DNA of 64,000 nucleotides, from assembly GCA_024195585.1 (NCBI GenBank), contig SWBL01000108.1, positions 81,496 to 145,495 of the forward strand, read 5' to 3'. Below, piece by piece: positions 22,605 to 34,320 of this stretch; within the stretch, counting starts at the first letter, position 1; every line of letters begins with the position of its first letter. This stretch comes from Aureobasidium sp. EXF-3400 (taxonomy: Eukaryota > Ascomycota > Dothideomycetes > Dothideales > Saccotheciaceae). The notes beneath the pieces are model-generated. The model did not search any database. It was not told where the DNA came from and worked only from the letters and a program-made list of their open reading frames with translations. The translations under genes and the position numbers were made by a program.

Positions 22605-24528
22605 ATGCCTTCTATCCCTACCCTTATTGGCGCCTTCCTTGGTGCAGCTTCCTTGGCTGCTAGCGCTGCTTTGCCAGTTGCTCAACCTTTTGAACACTTC
22701 AAGGCTAAGAGACAATCTTCCAATGCCACCAGCAACAGTGATCTAGAAGTTGATCTTGGATATGAGGTCTATGAAGGTTACAAGAACCAGACTACGGGCA
22801 TCAACATCTGGCGCGGGTATGTCGAGACCACCCTTCATGTCCGATCAATGCTAACCACTTATATCAAGTATTCGATTCGCTGCACCTCCCACTAGAAATC
22901 TACGTTTCCAAGCACCTCAGGTTCCGGCAGAGAACCGCAGTCAAGTTATCCAAGCCAATGCATTCGCACCTCAATGCCCTCAGAGCTCGCTCGCTCCAGG
23001 AGGCAAAGGCACACTCTCCACTGAGGACTGTCTTTTCCTAAACGTCTATGCTCCCGAGAATGCAACAAACCTTCCAGTGCTCGTTTGGATCCATGGTGGT
23101 GGCTATGGACTTGGTAATGGTCAGCAAGACTTGCAGGCTATCATCGAAACTAATAACAACTCGTTCATTGGTGTTGCTATCCAGTACCGTCTCGGTGCTT
23201 TCGGTTTCCTTTCCTCTGATGAGGTTGACCGCTTCGGTTCCGTCAATGCTGGTATCCTCGATCAAACTTTCGCTCTCAAGTGGGTCCAAGAATATATCTC
23301 ATCTTTCGGAGGCGACCCTCGCTCTGTAAGCATTTCAGGCGAGTCAGCAGGTGGTGGTTCAGTCATGCTGCAAGCCATGGCTTATGGTGGTACTTTGGGT
23401 ACCTCCTTGTTCAAGAACGCTATCGCCGCTTCTCCTTACTTGCCTATGCAATATGGATACAAGGACTGGGTGCCTTCGCAGTCTTACTACGCTTTCGCTG
23501 GTTTGGCTAACTGCATGCCTAACACTGCCTATGGATCTTCTGCTCGCACTATCTTCGAGTGTCTGGTCAACCAGGACACTGAGATTCTGCAGTACGCTAG
23601 CTTTAATGTTTCCAACTCTGGCACTTTCGGAACTTGGGGTTTCTTGCCTGTCACGGACGGTGTCTTCATTCAAGACGTGCCTAGCCAGCAACTCCTCGAA
23701 AAGAAGGTGAATGGACAGAATCTGCTTGTGGGTAACAACGCCAACGAAGGCCCTCTTTTCGTCCCTCAAGATATAGATACCGAGGCCGACCTTCTGGCTT
23801 GGCTCGAACTCACCTTCCCACTCTTCAGCAACGATGATATCGCCAGAATTCTACGCTACTGTAAGACACTTTCCTTCAATCCTAAGTCATCCTCATGAAC
23901 AACTTCTAACAAAATCACAGACCCCAGTTCCAATGCCACAGACTCAGCATCCGCCGTCGACTTTGCAACCAACGGACTCACTGGACCCACCGCCGTCAAC
24001 GAATCCACTGTAGCCACCGGCCAACAACAACGCGCCAACAACATCTACGCCGAAACCACCTTCGTCTGCCCCTCCTACTGGATGTCCGAAGCCTACACCG
24101 GCGACAAACAATCCTTCCGCTACCAATACTCCGTTCCCGCCGCCCAACACGGCGCAGACGTCGCCGGATACTTCGGTCCTGCATCACCCACCCAAGGCCC
24201 CTCTTTCGTCGCCGCCTTCATGTCCATCTGGGGTCAATTTGTCGTTAACTCCAACCCTTCCATACCCGCAAATATTGCAGGAGCTGGAGGTCAAGCTGCC
24301 GTCGATTTCCCGAGATTCAATGTTTGGAATCCTGTACAGGTTAATTTGAACCAGACTGGAGGGCAAGAACATTATGGACCTATTGGTGTGCAGAGTATCA
24401 ATGCTACTGTTTATGTGGGTCCGGGGTTGGAGAATGAGTTTAGTGTTGTTAATGCTTATGATTGGGAGGGAGGTAGAGGGCAGAGGTGTGATTTCTGGAG
24501 GGCGGTTGCGAAGATCGTGCCTGAGTAG
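22605..24528 (+). CDS. secreted type-B carboxylesterase/lipase
   Basis: Three exons: 22605..22816, 22869..23860, 23921..24528 (603 aa); introns GTATGT...CAAG and GTAAGA...CACAG, all in phase. The start is MPSIPTL, giving a signal peptide (to about residue 25, AAL/PVA). The fold is the alpha/beta-hydrolase of the cholinesterase-like family: the EDCLFLNVY and HGGGYGLGN oxyanion segment, nucleophile serine in GESAGGGS, acidic residue in the NANEGPLF region, and catalytic histidine in AAQHGADVAGYFG. Several NxT/NxS sites fit secretion. It hydrolyses carboxylic esters; the natural substrate is unknown. The third exon shows an extreme change from A+C-rich to G+T-rich coding (see findings). Confidence 0.9.
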
Positions 24529-25404
24529 ATGTTTCTCTGTTTCGGGTTCGGCCAGTGCACGAGGTTACTATCTCTTCCTCGTTGGAAAGCAAAGGCAGAG
24601 GAGAAGATTTAATGAATACATACCTAGTTTTTAATCGATCAGTGTTAAGTTCGTTTGAATATCTGTACCTTTGATGTCGTTTGATTTCTTTCGTCCGTCA
24701 TTGAAGATCCCTTCTGGTACTTTTATAGATTTTGATCGTTCTTCAGTCATCTGAACCCTGAACTATTGTATCAACAGGCATGTCGTATCTTGCTTGGCAG
24801 CAGAGTGCCTCTACTGTACATCTCAGAAGGCTTTCTAATGACAAGACTATATCACACATCTTCCATGACATGAAAGGGTGTGTTTCACCGCAGGTAAGTG
24901 GAGTAACTTCTTTTCATGACGTTGTATGCAGTATAAGTATTTTGCTTTAATCGTTTCTTCGAGCATGGACCCAGATACAGAATGCTGGTGTTTCTACGCA
25001 CAGTCTAGATTCGAAGTTTGGAAGAAGGAATTTTTGCATTTGAGAGCCACACCATCACTACATGAGTATGTAACATTCACAGCGTACTTTAGTTATATGA
25101 CTGTACATCTTAGATTGCCTTTCGAAAAGGAACTGGGAGTGGTCGTCGACTTATTGTCGATTTCATGTCTGAGATGCTGGTTAAGGGTACAACCCTGCTC
25201 GTGTTAATTGTTTCCAGAAAAAAAAAGGAAACAAATGAACATCGAGAGAGGTAACCATACATCAAGGAGAGACGTAAAGAAGAAAACAGGTAGAAGGAAG
25301 AATCATTTCTCGCATTTCCATCATGACATCAAAAACAAATCTAAACTTTTCAGAAGGCTTCTTTTTGCAGTTATGTGTGTTTTTAATGCCATAGAATAAA
25401 TATT
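24529..25404. other. convergent AT-rich intergenic region
   Basis: About 880 bp between two 3' ends, AT-richer than average, with short A/T runs. No domain-like ORF. Confidence 0.55.
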
Positions 25405-27518
25405 CTACTCATTGTAGCCAAGAGCAGAAAGTTCCTTACGAACACCCTCTTCGGTAGAAATCTTAGATACCTGTGTATTCTCCAACTTCTCACCACCAGC
25501 CTGGCGCATTTTCAAATCGTCAATGGCACGCAACTTCTTCAACAGAGCGCGAACTTTCTTGTCTTGACTGGACTCAACAACAGGGCTGCTGACGGTGACT
25601 TCAGGGGCAGGGGTAGGTGCCGGTGCCTGTTTGGCGGGTGTGGCAGGAGCTTCGCCGCGGTGAGATTGGTTGCGTGCGGGACCTTGTTGCCCAGACTTTG
25701 ATCTACTGCGTTCTCTGCGTTGTTGGCCGTCGCCGTTGGCTTCGGGGGCGAGACCGGAGGCTTTGGCTTCGGCTTCCTTGGCTTTCTTTGCTTCTCTCTT
25801 TTTCTTGTTTTTGAGAGCGGCTTTGCTGAGGTTTTCGTCGCCGTCGGCGCCGGCGAGACTTACACCGCCACCGGGAGCGGCTCCTGCGGCAGCAGAGTCG
25901 GTGGGTTCGGCGCCGGGGACCTCGCGTCTTCTAGGGCGGGATCCGAAGCCGTTAGCTCCGATGTTAGCGGAGGAGATGCCTTGGTTGATGAAGGCAGCAC
26001 CGCCTTCGTCTTCGCGCTTGAAGTGTAGGGGGGTGGAGGATCCACGAGCACCGGGGGGTCTGTAAGCACCGACGGGCTTGGAGGGAGCCTTCTTGGTGGC
26101 GAGGTGGGCGGCAGCAGACTCGTGGGGAGCAGGGACGTTTGCGAGAGGGTTGCCGAGGGGGTGCTTCTCGATGGACTCGGGACGCCAGGTGACGTGGTAA
26201 AGCTCGTTCATCTCCTCGTTGTAGAGGAACGAACCAGAGACGTGCCACATGCGGATACCGTTGTCAACACGCAGACGAGGGCTGGTGGTGGCGGTCAAAA
26301 TGTGCTGGCCATCAGGAGACCACTCGCAGATACTGGCGTTGCTGGCCTCGATGGTCGAGACCTTTTGGTAGTTCTTCTCCATGTCGTAGATGTCCATGGT
26401 ACCAGCCAAGTTGCCGAAACCAGCGACAATGACGAAGCGACCATGAGGAGAGAAAATAATGGTGTTGCGAGGACCAAGGTTGAAGCTGTGCTGGGCGACA
26501 GCACGCTGGTTGAAGATGGTGGTCTTGGCGGGCATGTAGCCGTAGACGACACCGAACTCCTTGGAGTTGGGCGACCAGGAGACATCGTGAATCGGGCCGT
26601 CCTTGTCCAGGGTGATGCGCGAGTCGAATGCGCCGCTGGAGCTGAGAATGTACATGTTGGTCTCGCCGTAGTAACTCTTGTTGGTCTTGTCGACATCGGT
26701 CTGGGCCAGGACGATCAAACTGGTGCCCTCGTTGTTCCACTTGAGCTGGACCTTGTCGGCCTTGAAGAAGGTCTTCTGGGAGACGGGAGAGGTGAAGTGG
26801 GGGACGTTGAAGACCTTGACCTGGGCAGGCATGCCCTTGCGCTCAGGGACAAAGACGGCAATGTTTGCATTGCGACCCTTGGACAGAGCAAAGTCCTGGA
26901 CACCCTCAACACGCAGCTTGTTGTGGACGGTGGCCAGATCCGAGGTCTTGTAGAAGTGGACCTCGTTGGTGACGGAGCGAGCACAGAATTCCTCGTCCAG
27001 AGTGTATTGCAAGTTCCAGCCGGTCTGGTTCTTTTGCACGAACTGTCCAACGACTTGACGGTCGGCGTCCTCGTCAACAGTGCGCCAGACTTTGAGGTTC
27101 TTGACGGCATCACCGTTCTCGTCCTTGGTGGGTCTCTGCCAGGTAATGATGTAGGTACCGAGGGGAGAGAAGCCCAGCTCGAAGACGTTCTGGGTGGGAA
27201 GGGTCGCGACCGTGTGGCCTTGTGCTGCGTCGACAACGGTCACCCTAAGGGATGTGTCAGCGTGAGGATGACAATTGGGCGAGGGAAGAGACTCACTGGT
27301 CAGGAGAGGCCCAGGCAAAGAAGCGACCGTCAGGCGAGTAGACACAGCAGCGGAGGTTGCCCTCTGGCCGGGTGAAGCCTGGGAGTGCTTCATACGAAGG
27401 CGCGGCGTTGAAGAGGCCGACACCCTTAGCCGTGCGATCTGGTACATATCAGCCCTGTCTTCTGTCTGTTTGCTACGTGGCGAGGGTGCGTACATGCGAG
27501 TTGGGTAGGTTGAGCCAT
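25405..27518 (-). CDS. eukaryotic translation initiation factor eIF2A
   Basis: Three exons: 27518..27494 (only 25 nt), 27438..27297, 27244..25405 (668 aa). The tiny first exon (MAQPTQLA then a split Tyr codon) is supported by phase and by the join A-Y-R-T-A-K-G-V-G-L-F, the usual eIF2A N-terminus. A nine-bladed WD/beta-propeller occupies about residues 1-430 (blocks such as YSPDGRFFAWASPD, WSPNSKEFGVVYGYMPAKT, FSPHGRFVIVAGFGNLAGTM). The rest is a Lys/Ala/Glu-rich charged linker and a C-terminal helix (KKVRALLKKLRAIDDLK). eIF2A delivers initiator tRNA in a GTP-independent manner under some conditions. Divergent from the KH protein gene. A long antisense ORF across it is a shadow. Confidence 0.93.
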
Positions 27519-28624
27519 GGTACTAATCAAAGCCACGGGCTGCAATAAGTTCAATCGTGAAAGGCTGTGGGCGCGGATGCGGTAGGCAGGCAAAAGATCC
27601 GAGTTGCGTGGGCTAAGATGAACCAAATCACCTCAGAGTGTAATAGTAGACGGCAACACTGACTCCAGCTGTTATGTGATACTCGGGAAGCGTAACAAGG
27701 GAACGACTGGAATATTGTGATTGGAATTGTGACGTTCGCGCACCCACCTGCCAAGCACCACCGAAACATTCTGACTACTTCCACCGTCGTTGAAAGAACA
27801 GAGTCATGTGCAGTCTTCCCTCACTGTTCCGGCCAGAGGGACGTGTTTGTGAACCTTCATGAAAATATTTTGCGCCATCGTAATCCAGTCTGTACCATCA
27901 ACCAAGCCTGCACTATATAAAACTCCATCACTGAGTCCAGAAGTCGTTCAATCGCAAGCACGTGTGAACCGTGCGTCAAGCGCCCAGACTTCTCCCGAAG
28001 CTGGTGATTCGTTGCTGCCACGGTTGCGCGCTCCTTCCTGCGTCGCACAGCTTGAGAGTCGTTCCATCCACGAAACCCCCTACGCTTCTCACCGTATCAT
28101 CGTCTATCCAACTCAAACCCATCGCCATCGCCGCAGCTTCAAGCGCAGCATCCAGGTTTGGCACGACCTTTTTTCTCACTTTCTGTTGGTTCAGTTGCAC
28201 AAGGGTTCCCTTAGTTGTTCTCGCCGGGCGCTTCCCTTTCAAGCCTCTCTACACCACTCGTCTAGAGTGTCCTATACTCGCTGCACCCTGCCCACAGCCT
28301 ATCGCCAAATCTTCGCAGCACCAGCTCCCCAGATACCAGCTATTGTCAACTTTGACTAGCCGACATCTCTTCCGTGCACACTCATCACCCGCACTCACCA
28401 GCACTACCACCTTCCGCTTTCTCTACCAGTACCACCACCTTGCACGATCCCCATCTCGATCGCAATCCGTCCCGTCCATCCCGATCCCGTTTCCCTTGGA
28501 CTTCAGCACACTCCCCCAAGTGTACGTAAAAGACGCGAATAGAAGGACCTATACACAAGATTCTCGCACAATCAATCACTCCCAGTAGCGTGACTATTGT
28601 TCTGCGCGCCTGATTCTCAGCAAA
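27519..28624. promoter_or_regulatory. divergent promoter region with TATATAAA and long CT-rich leader
   Basis: 1.1 kb between eIF2A and the KH-protein gene. TATATAAA at about 27914-27921 faces the KH gene. From there to 28624 the plus strand is strongly pyrimidine-biased, consistent with an unusually long 5' leader (about 700 nt). The plus strand is open in two overlapping frames, but their Ser/Pro/His/Arg-rich products look like translated leader, not protein. Confidence 0.5.
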
Positions 28625-30253
28625 ATGTCGACCTCACCAGTTCCCGCGACTGCGCCTTCGCAAAAGCGCCCTCTCGAGGAGCCCTCATCGCCCAACGGCC
28701 CTACCGATCAGCCCGATGCCAAAAGACCTGCTCTTGACAAGGTCAAGGACGAAGAATCAGTCAACGACGCTGCTCCTGCATCGCCTACTGCTCCTGAAGT
28801 CAAGTCCGAAGTCGAGTCATCTGCTCCCGCTGCAGCCACTGTGGACGCAGTAAAAACCGAGGATCATGACGAATCTCACGGAGACACAGTCGTGCTTGAT
28901 GCTCCTCCCGCTGGAATGCCTTCGGCCACCCAAGTTCTGGAGACACAGCCTGTTCAGTCCACTGCCGCTAACGGCGCATCCGCTGGAGGTCAAGACCAGT
29001 ACTCAGCACAGCAACAAGACGAGAGCAACTGGCTGCACATCAGAGCTATCATCTCGAGTGCTGAAGCTGCCACAGTCATTGGAAAGGGTGGAGAGAACGT
29101 AACACAGATCCGCCGCATGAGTGGAGCTAAATGCACCGTCAGTGACTACTCGCGCGGCGCTGTTGAGCGCGTTTTGACCGTGAGCGGTCTTGTCGATGCT
29201 GTCGCAAAGGTATTGTTTGAATCACACTGTATTCTCTGGTCGTGACTAACAAACTGCTAGGCCTTTGGTCTTATCATCCGCACATTGAACAACGAGCCCC
29301 TCGAAGCCCCTTCAACTCCTCAATCGAAGACCTACCCTCTGCGTCTACTGATCCCCCACATCTTGATCGGCTCCATCATCGGCAAAGGAGGTGTCAGAAT
29401 TCGTGAAATCCAAGAAGCCTCAGGCGCTCGTTTGAACGCATCCGATTCTTGCCTGCCTCTGTCCACCGAACGTTCGCTTGTGGTCTTGGGCGTAGCAGAT
29501 GCTGTTCACATCGCAACATACTACGTCGGCAGTACTCTTGTCGAGCAGCTGACTGAGCGCTTCGGAGGCCCTGCAGCCTCAGCCTATGCTACACGCAGCG
29601 GCGCTCCTGCAGGTGTTGTGCCTGGAGGCATGCAGGTGGTTCCTTACGTTCCTCAGCCTGCCGGTGGACAATGGGGACCCCCAGATCACTTCCGCCGCCA
29701 GCCTCCTACACAGCGCGGCCCTCCTCCTGCTGGCTATGGTATGCAACAACAGCACCCTTACAGCGGCGCACCCACACCTGTGCATCCTCAAGCACCCGTC
29801 CACTACCCTGCTGCATCGCCCAGACAGCAGTACGTCGGCGCAGGCCCTCATGCTCCCGCCCCTCACGCAGCTGCATACCCTGCTCAGCCCGCCGCGGCTG
29901 CAGCAACTGCCGCGCACGCCGGTCCTCCTCAGCAGCCCATGCAAGGCATGGTGCCCGGCCAGCCTCTGACTCAGCAGATCTTCATCCCCAACGACATGGT
30001 CGGCGCTATCATCGGAAAGGGCGGTGCCAAGATTAACGAGATACGCCAGCTCAGTGGAAGTGTTATCAAGATCAACGAACCTCAGGACAACAGCAACGAG
30101 CGTCTCGTCACCATCACTGGAACTCAAGAGTGCAACCAAATGGCGCTCTTCATGCTCTACTCTCGTCTCGGTTAGTAATGTGAATTATCGCGGAAATATC
30201 GTAATAAGAAACTAATCCATCGAACAGGCCAGGTCCAGGCAGGTCAGAAGTAA
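28625..30253 (+). CDS. three-KH-domain RNA-binding protein (PBP2/HEK2/Rnc1 type)
   Basis: Three exons: 28625..29209, 29261..30170, 30228..30253 (506 aa); the last exon is 26 nt and supplies GQVQAGQK and the stop. A disordered, acidic/Pro-rich N-terminus (1-130) is followed by KH1 (about 135-205, GKGG at 153), KH2 (about 219-285, GKGG at 236), an Ala/Pro/Gln/His-rich spacer (about 300-425), and KH3 (about 430-497, GKGG at 446). All three GXXG loops are intact, so all three should bind single-stranded RNA. Family members regulate mRNA stability and localisation and telomere position effects in yeasts. The intron falls inside KH1, a usual place for this family in my judgement. Confidence 0.9.
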
Positions 30254-31032
30254 ACGCGAAACTTAACGAAAATTCCGGCGAAATGACAACCAGGCCGCAT
30301 CCGTCAGTGGAGCGGGATTGGCATGAAAAAGTGGACGATAGGACCCAAAAGGGAGGAGACTTGGAATGTATTTTTAGTAGAGGCACGCTCTTGGCCAGAA
30401 TCGGAGTGCCGGGAAAGGGAGAAGCAGGTACGACACATTCCAATGCAACGACCCATTGTTCACCTAGCACCCGGGTTTCCAACATCGCACGGTGATTTGT
30501 GATAGGACGCCAGTAATACAAGATTTTGATCACGACTGATGACGGTGATGGTGAAGAACGAGTTTGCATTTATTGACAGAAAACAAGCAGAACATGACAT
30601 TGGAACATGATTACAGGATATCATTCCTCTTCGAGCAGACGCTCCTGGCGCAACGCCGGCCAGACATCCAAGACGCCTTCCAAGAATTTCCGCTTTCAGA
30701 CAAATGAGCAAACATGGATGTGGTGAACAAAGCACACAACGCATGCGACAGTAAGTCATGAGCACCGATCGTGATTGATTTAAAAGTCTTTCACGTGCGG
30801 GAGATCTGCCTGATCGTTTGCTCAACATCATACTCCTGATTTCACAGCGTGTTTCGGGTTCGCTGGCGTTGGTTGGCACTCGGGACTACACACTCGTTTG
30901 TTTTACTTCAATTTCTCGACCAACTCAACTGTCCACTTTGCAGAGGTCTCCTACATATTCTCAAGTCTTTGGACGCTTGAAGAACACACTCGTAATCAAC
31001 ATCGATAATCAGTCAGACATAACTCAAGAGTA
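30254..31032. other. intergenic between KH and BTB genes
   Basis: About 780 bp with the 3' UTR of the KH gene and the promoter of the BTB gene. No supported ORF. Confidence 0.55.
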
Positions 31033-32118
31033 ATGACGACAACCGGGTCCAACACTGCAGCCACCATGGCAGACACACCTCTGCGCGGGACTGGAGTAAG
31101 ATATGCGCCCACACCTCTCCACCCTACATCACGCGGCAACATTCGAACGAACTTTAAGAATTTCCACGAGGTCGCATCCATTGTGGTCGGTGGACAGCAT
31201 GCACCAGACTCAGCAGCACGTGGTCAAGGGCAAACAACCTATACCATCCACAAAGATCTCTTGACAGCCGAGTCGCCTTTCTTCTCGGCTGCCCTCAATG
31301 GTGCCTTTGCTGAAGGCCTCGATCAAACTGTGCATTTGCCCGAGGAGAAGCCAGAGATCTTCGAGTGGTTCTTGTGGTGGCTGTACACGGGTTCACTCAC
31401 CTCACCCACATCGACAAACTGCGAGATCGAACCAAGACGTCACAGGCTGCGTGCTTTAGATGCTATGCCTGGGTTTCCGGGTCATCAGGGACTGCCACAG
31501 CATGTAACGCATACAGATGGAGATCTGCGCAACTCACAAGGCTCGCCCAAGTACTTCCTACTACTGGACCTGTACGCTCTGTCGGACAAGCTCATGACAA
31601 CTACACTCTGCAACCACATCGTCGACACAATAGCACGTTTATCTGAGAGCACAAACTCGGTTCCCACACCATCAGACACATGGATTCTCTACGACAACAT
31701 CCGTGATAATGCCCCGATGCGCAAACTGATACTCGATCTCTTCGCCTACAAGAAAACGGACAAGTTGCTCGAGAGCCACAAAGACGAGTGGCACCCACGC
31801 TTCCTCAGAGAGCTGATTGTCAAGCTCAAGCGACCCGGACTCGAGTCACTCGACAGACACTCGTTGACACCATGGCGACCCATCAGCTGGCAAAAGAGCA
31901 AGGCTTGCGAGGCTTGCAGGGAGTTACTCACACCTGGGATCAGCAGTGAGAAGTGTGATATCTGTGAAAGAGCTTTCTGTTGCGGATGTGCGAGTGCAGG
32001 TAGAACGCCTGGGCTGGGAGGAGATGTGGGAGCTTGTAAGCCATGGTTGAAGGGTATGTGTTCGAGGTACCATGAGCATGCACCTGGCGAGGATGAGGCA
32101 AAGAGATGCAGCAGGTAG
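31033..32118 (+). CDS. BTB/POZ domain protein with C-terminal cysteine cluster
   Basis: Intronless, 361 aa, ATG at 31033. The BTB/POZ core (about residues 45-185) shows YTIHKDLLTAESPFFSAAL and FEWFLWWLYTGSL, the fungal BTB pattern for dimerisation and, in many cases, cullin-3 recruitment. The C-terminal part holds a zinc-binding-like cluster (about 295-335: CEACRELL, CDICERAFCCGC). Fungal BTB proteins of this kind are numerous and mostly uncharacterised; a substrate-adaptor role is inference. A second ATG at codon 12 is an alternative start. Confidence 0.75.
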   Translation: MTTTGSNTAATMADTPLRGTGVRYAPTPLHPTSRGNIRTNFKNFHEVASIVVGGQHAPDSAARGQGQTTYTIHKDLLTAESPFFSAALNGAFAEGLDQTVHLPEEKPEIFEWFLWWLYTGSLTSPTSTNCEIEPRRHRLRALDAMPGFPGHQGLPQHVTHTDGDLRNSQGSPKYFLLLDLYALSDKLMTTTLCNHIVDTIARLSESTNSVPTPSDTWILYDNIRDNAPMRKLILDLFAYKKTDKLLESHKDEWHPRFLRELIVKLKRPGLESLDRHSLTPWRPISWQKSKACEACRELLTPGISSEKCDICERAFCCGCASAGRTPGLGGDVGACKPWLKGMCSRYHEHAPGEDEAKRCSR

Positions 32119-32463
32119 TGGGATTGAAGGATAACCAATCTTGATAAAGATTATGCTGGGGCAGAAGAATGATGAACAGGAGTGGAGAGGAGACACTCGA
32201 GGATATGCCCTCTCAGAAATTTGCTGATGCGAGAATATGCAATCTGAAAAGATAGCTTGAATGTAGCTGGACCATACTATATCAACAATAGTTTAATATC
32301 TAATCTCGAAACACGATTGTTCCGAAACCCCGTGGAGACCCTGAGTGTCATCAAATGTCAAAAAGGCGGGCCGAAAGTGTGGGGGAGACGCAATTGACGC
32401 AGCAATTGACGCAGTCACAGGTGGGGGGCACCTTCATTAGATATCCAACCCTACTTTCCAAAC
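32119..32463. other. intergenic upstream of SDS23
   Basis: 345 bp. It contains a direct repeat of the word CAATTGACGCAG at about 32391-32414, some 50 bp before the ATG at 32464, that could be a regulatory site or leader motif. Nothing else. Confidence 0.45.
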
Positions 32464-34021
32464 ATGGTGCACAACATAGATACAGCGGCAGCATCGCCTT
32501 CACTGAAATTGACCAGTGCCGGGGCTCCAAGTCCCCTACGCTCTCCACTCGGCAGGAGAGACAGTAGAGACATGGCATCGTCGCACCGCCAATCGTTCAG
32601 CGACCGCGGTATTCCAAACTCCCCACGCCAGCGCAATCCCTCGCTATCGCAGCAGGCTATCCAGGACTTGATCAACAACCCTCCCGTTGGTCGTAAGGAT
32701 GACGCCATCCCCAAGTTTGCTGGACGCGACTGGCGCAGCATTACTCTTGAGGAGATCTTGGTGCCTGACGAGGTTCGCTTTGTCGAGGTCGACAGCACCA
32801 TTGAGGCTGCTACCAAGGTACTATACCACATCTGCATCTTGATCAAAGCTCTATCTGACCTTTATTTAGCTCTTGATCGAGTCTGGATCGCCCAATGTCA
32901 TTCTCATTCGTGAATCTTCGTCGACCCGCAAGGCCATTGGCCAATTCGACTACGACGACCTCAACGCCTACCTCCTTCTCGTCACCGGTCTCGCTCGCCC
33001 CCAAGACTCTGACTTTGATCAAGTCGATAAGATCGTCTCTCGTGCACGCACAAACCAGCCTGTAGAGCTTGGCCACGTCAAGAACCTACTCGGCCGTAAA
33101 GAGACACCTGCCTTCTGTGACGCGGACGCCACATTAGCCCGCGCAGTCGAGATATTCGGTGGTGGCTGCCACCGCATCATCGTACGCGCACCTGGCTCAG
33201 AAGATGTAGTGGGAATCTTGAGTCAATTGAGACTTGTGCGATTCCTGTGGGAGAACCGAGCTAGCTTCCAGCCTGTCGAGCAGCTACACAACCGCTCGTT
33301 GAAGGAGCTCGATCTGGGAAGTCACTCGGTCATCTCTATCAATGGCGATCGTCCACTCAAGGATGCCCTAAACCTCATGCACAGCGAGGGTATCACTTCG
33401 CTGCCTGTGCTTGACAATCACAAGAACGTCATTGGCAACATTTCTCACGTCGACATCAAGCTTCTGACCAATACCTCGGCCCTCCCTCTCCTCGACTCCT
33501 CTTGCATCCACTTCATCACCGTCATTCTGTCAGAGCGTGGTATGAACGATGGCCAGGACTCTTACCCCGTGTTTCACGTCAACCCCACCAGCACCCTCGC
33601 TCACACCGTCGCAAAACTCGTCGCAACCCGTTCCCACCGCATGTGGATCGTCGACGCTCCTTCGCCCACTTCTTCCATCCCTCCTTCTCCACACCTTGGT
33701 CCTTCAGTCACGGCTCCTCCTCCTGTGCTCTCACAGCTCTCATCTGCTACCGCAGGCCCACCATACACACCAGCTACACCCAACGTGTCCGTATCCGCGT
33801 CATCACTACCAGGTGCCACTCTTGGAGGCCACTTGAACGGTGTGGTCAGTTTGACAGACTTGCTCAACCTTTTCGCTCGCATGTCTGGACTTAGCCCCTT
33901 GGATCCGGACGAGACTAGACGTCGACGTCGCAGGAGCAGCAGTCACTCTTCAATGCAAGCTAGTGTTGATAGCTTCAGAAGCAGTGTTGATATTGGCGGT
34001 ACTGGCAGTCAACGCAGATGA
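32464..34021 (+). CDS. SDS23: Sds23/Moc1-type CBS-domain protein
   Basis: Two exons: 32464..32817 and 32870..34021 (501 aa); intron GTACTA...TTTAG, phase 0, joining AATK to LLIESGSPN. The Ser/Pro/Arg-rich N-terminus is followed by four CBS repeats in two Bateman modules (about 95-395; typical strings include LLIESGSPNVILIRE, VGILSQLRLVRFLWEN and GITSLPVLDNHKNVIGNISHVDIKLL). The last repeat is split by a Ser/Pro-rich insert (about 398-440) before HLNGVVSLTDLLNLFARMSGL. The C-terminus is Arg/Ser-rich. Sds23 proteins bind and restrain PP2A-type and related phosphatases and link nutrition to the cell cycle. All major family features are present. Confidence 0.92.
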
Positions 34022-34320
34022 GTTTGCACGACTCTGTAAACTCACTCCACTCGTTTTTCCTTTTCTACTTTTCTTTTATATCTTTCATGGTGTACGCAGC
34101 GGTGGCGTTCTTCTATTCTTGGTGGATTTTTTAGGGTGGCATGCGGTGATGCTCTTTCTTTCGCGATGGAAGCATGGATTTCTTTTTTGATTATAGTCTT
34201 GAGAGGTTTTTGGTAAGGGGAACAAACTTAACAATAGAAATTGCATGAACCAAACACTTCTTTTTCTTCCCCTAGTCCCTTGAGTTCTGTCCATTACCTT
34301 CGGTCTATTACCTAGGTACG

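Noticed and set aside
26104..27375. 423-codon plus-strand ORF across eIF2A
   Set aside because: Antisense shadow of a strongly G/C-third-position gene; Val/Gly/Asp-rich text without domains, while the minus strand gives a clear eIF2A.
28385..28588. Ser/Pro/Thr-rich plus-strand ORFs before the KH gene
   Set aside because: Two overlapping frames are open because of CT-rich leader DNA; no ATG-linked conserved text.
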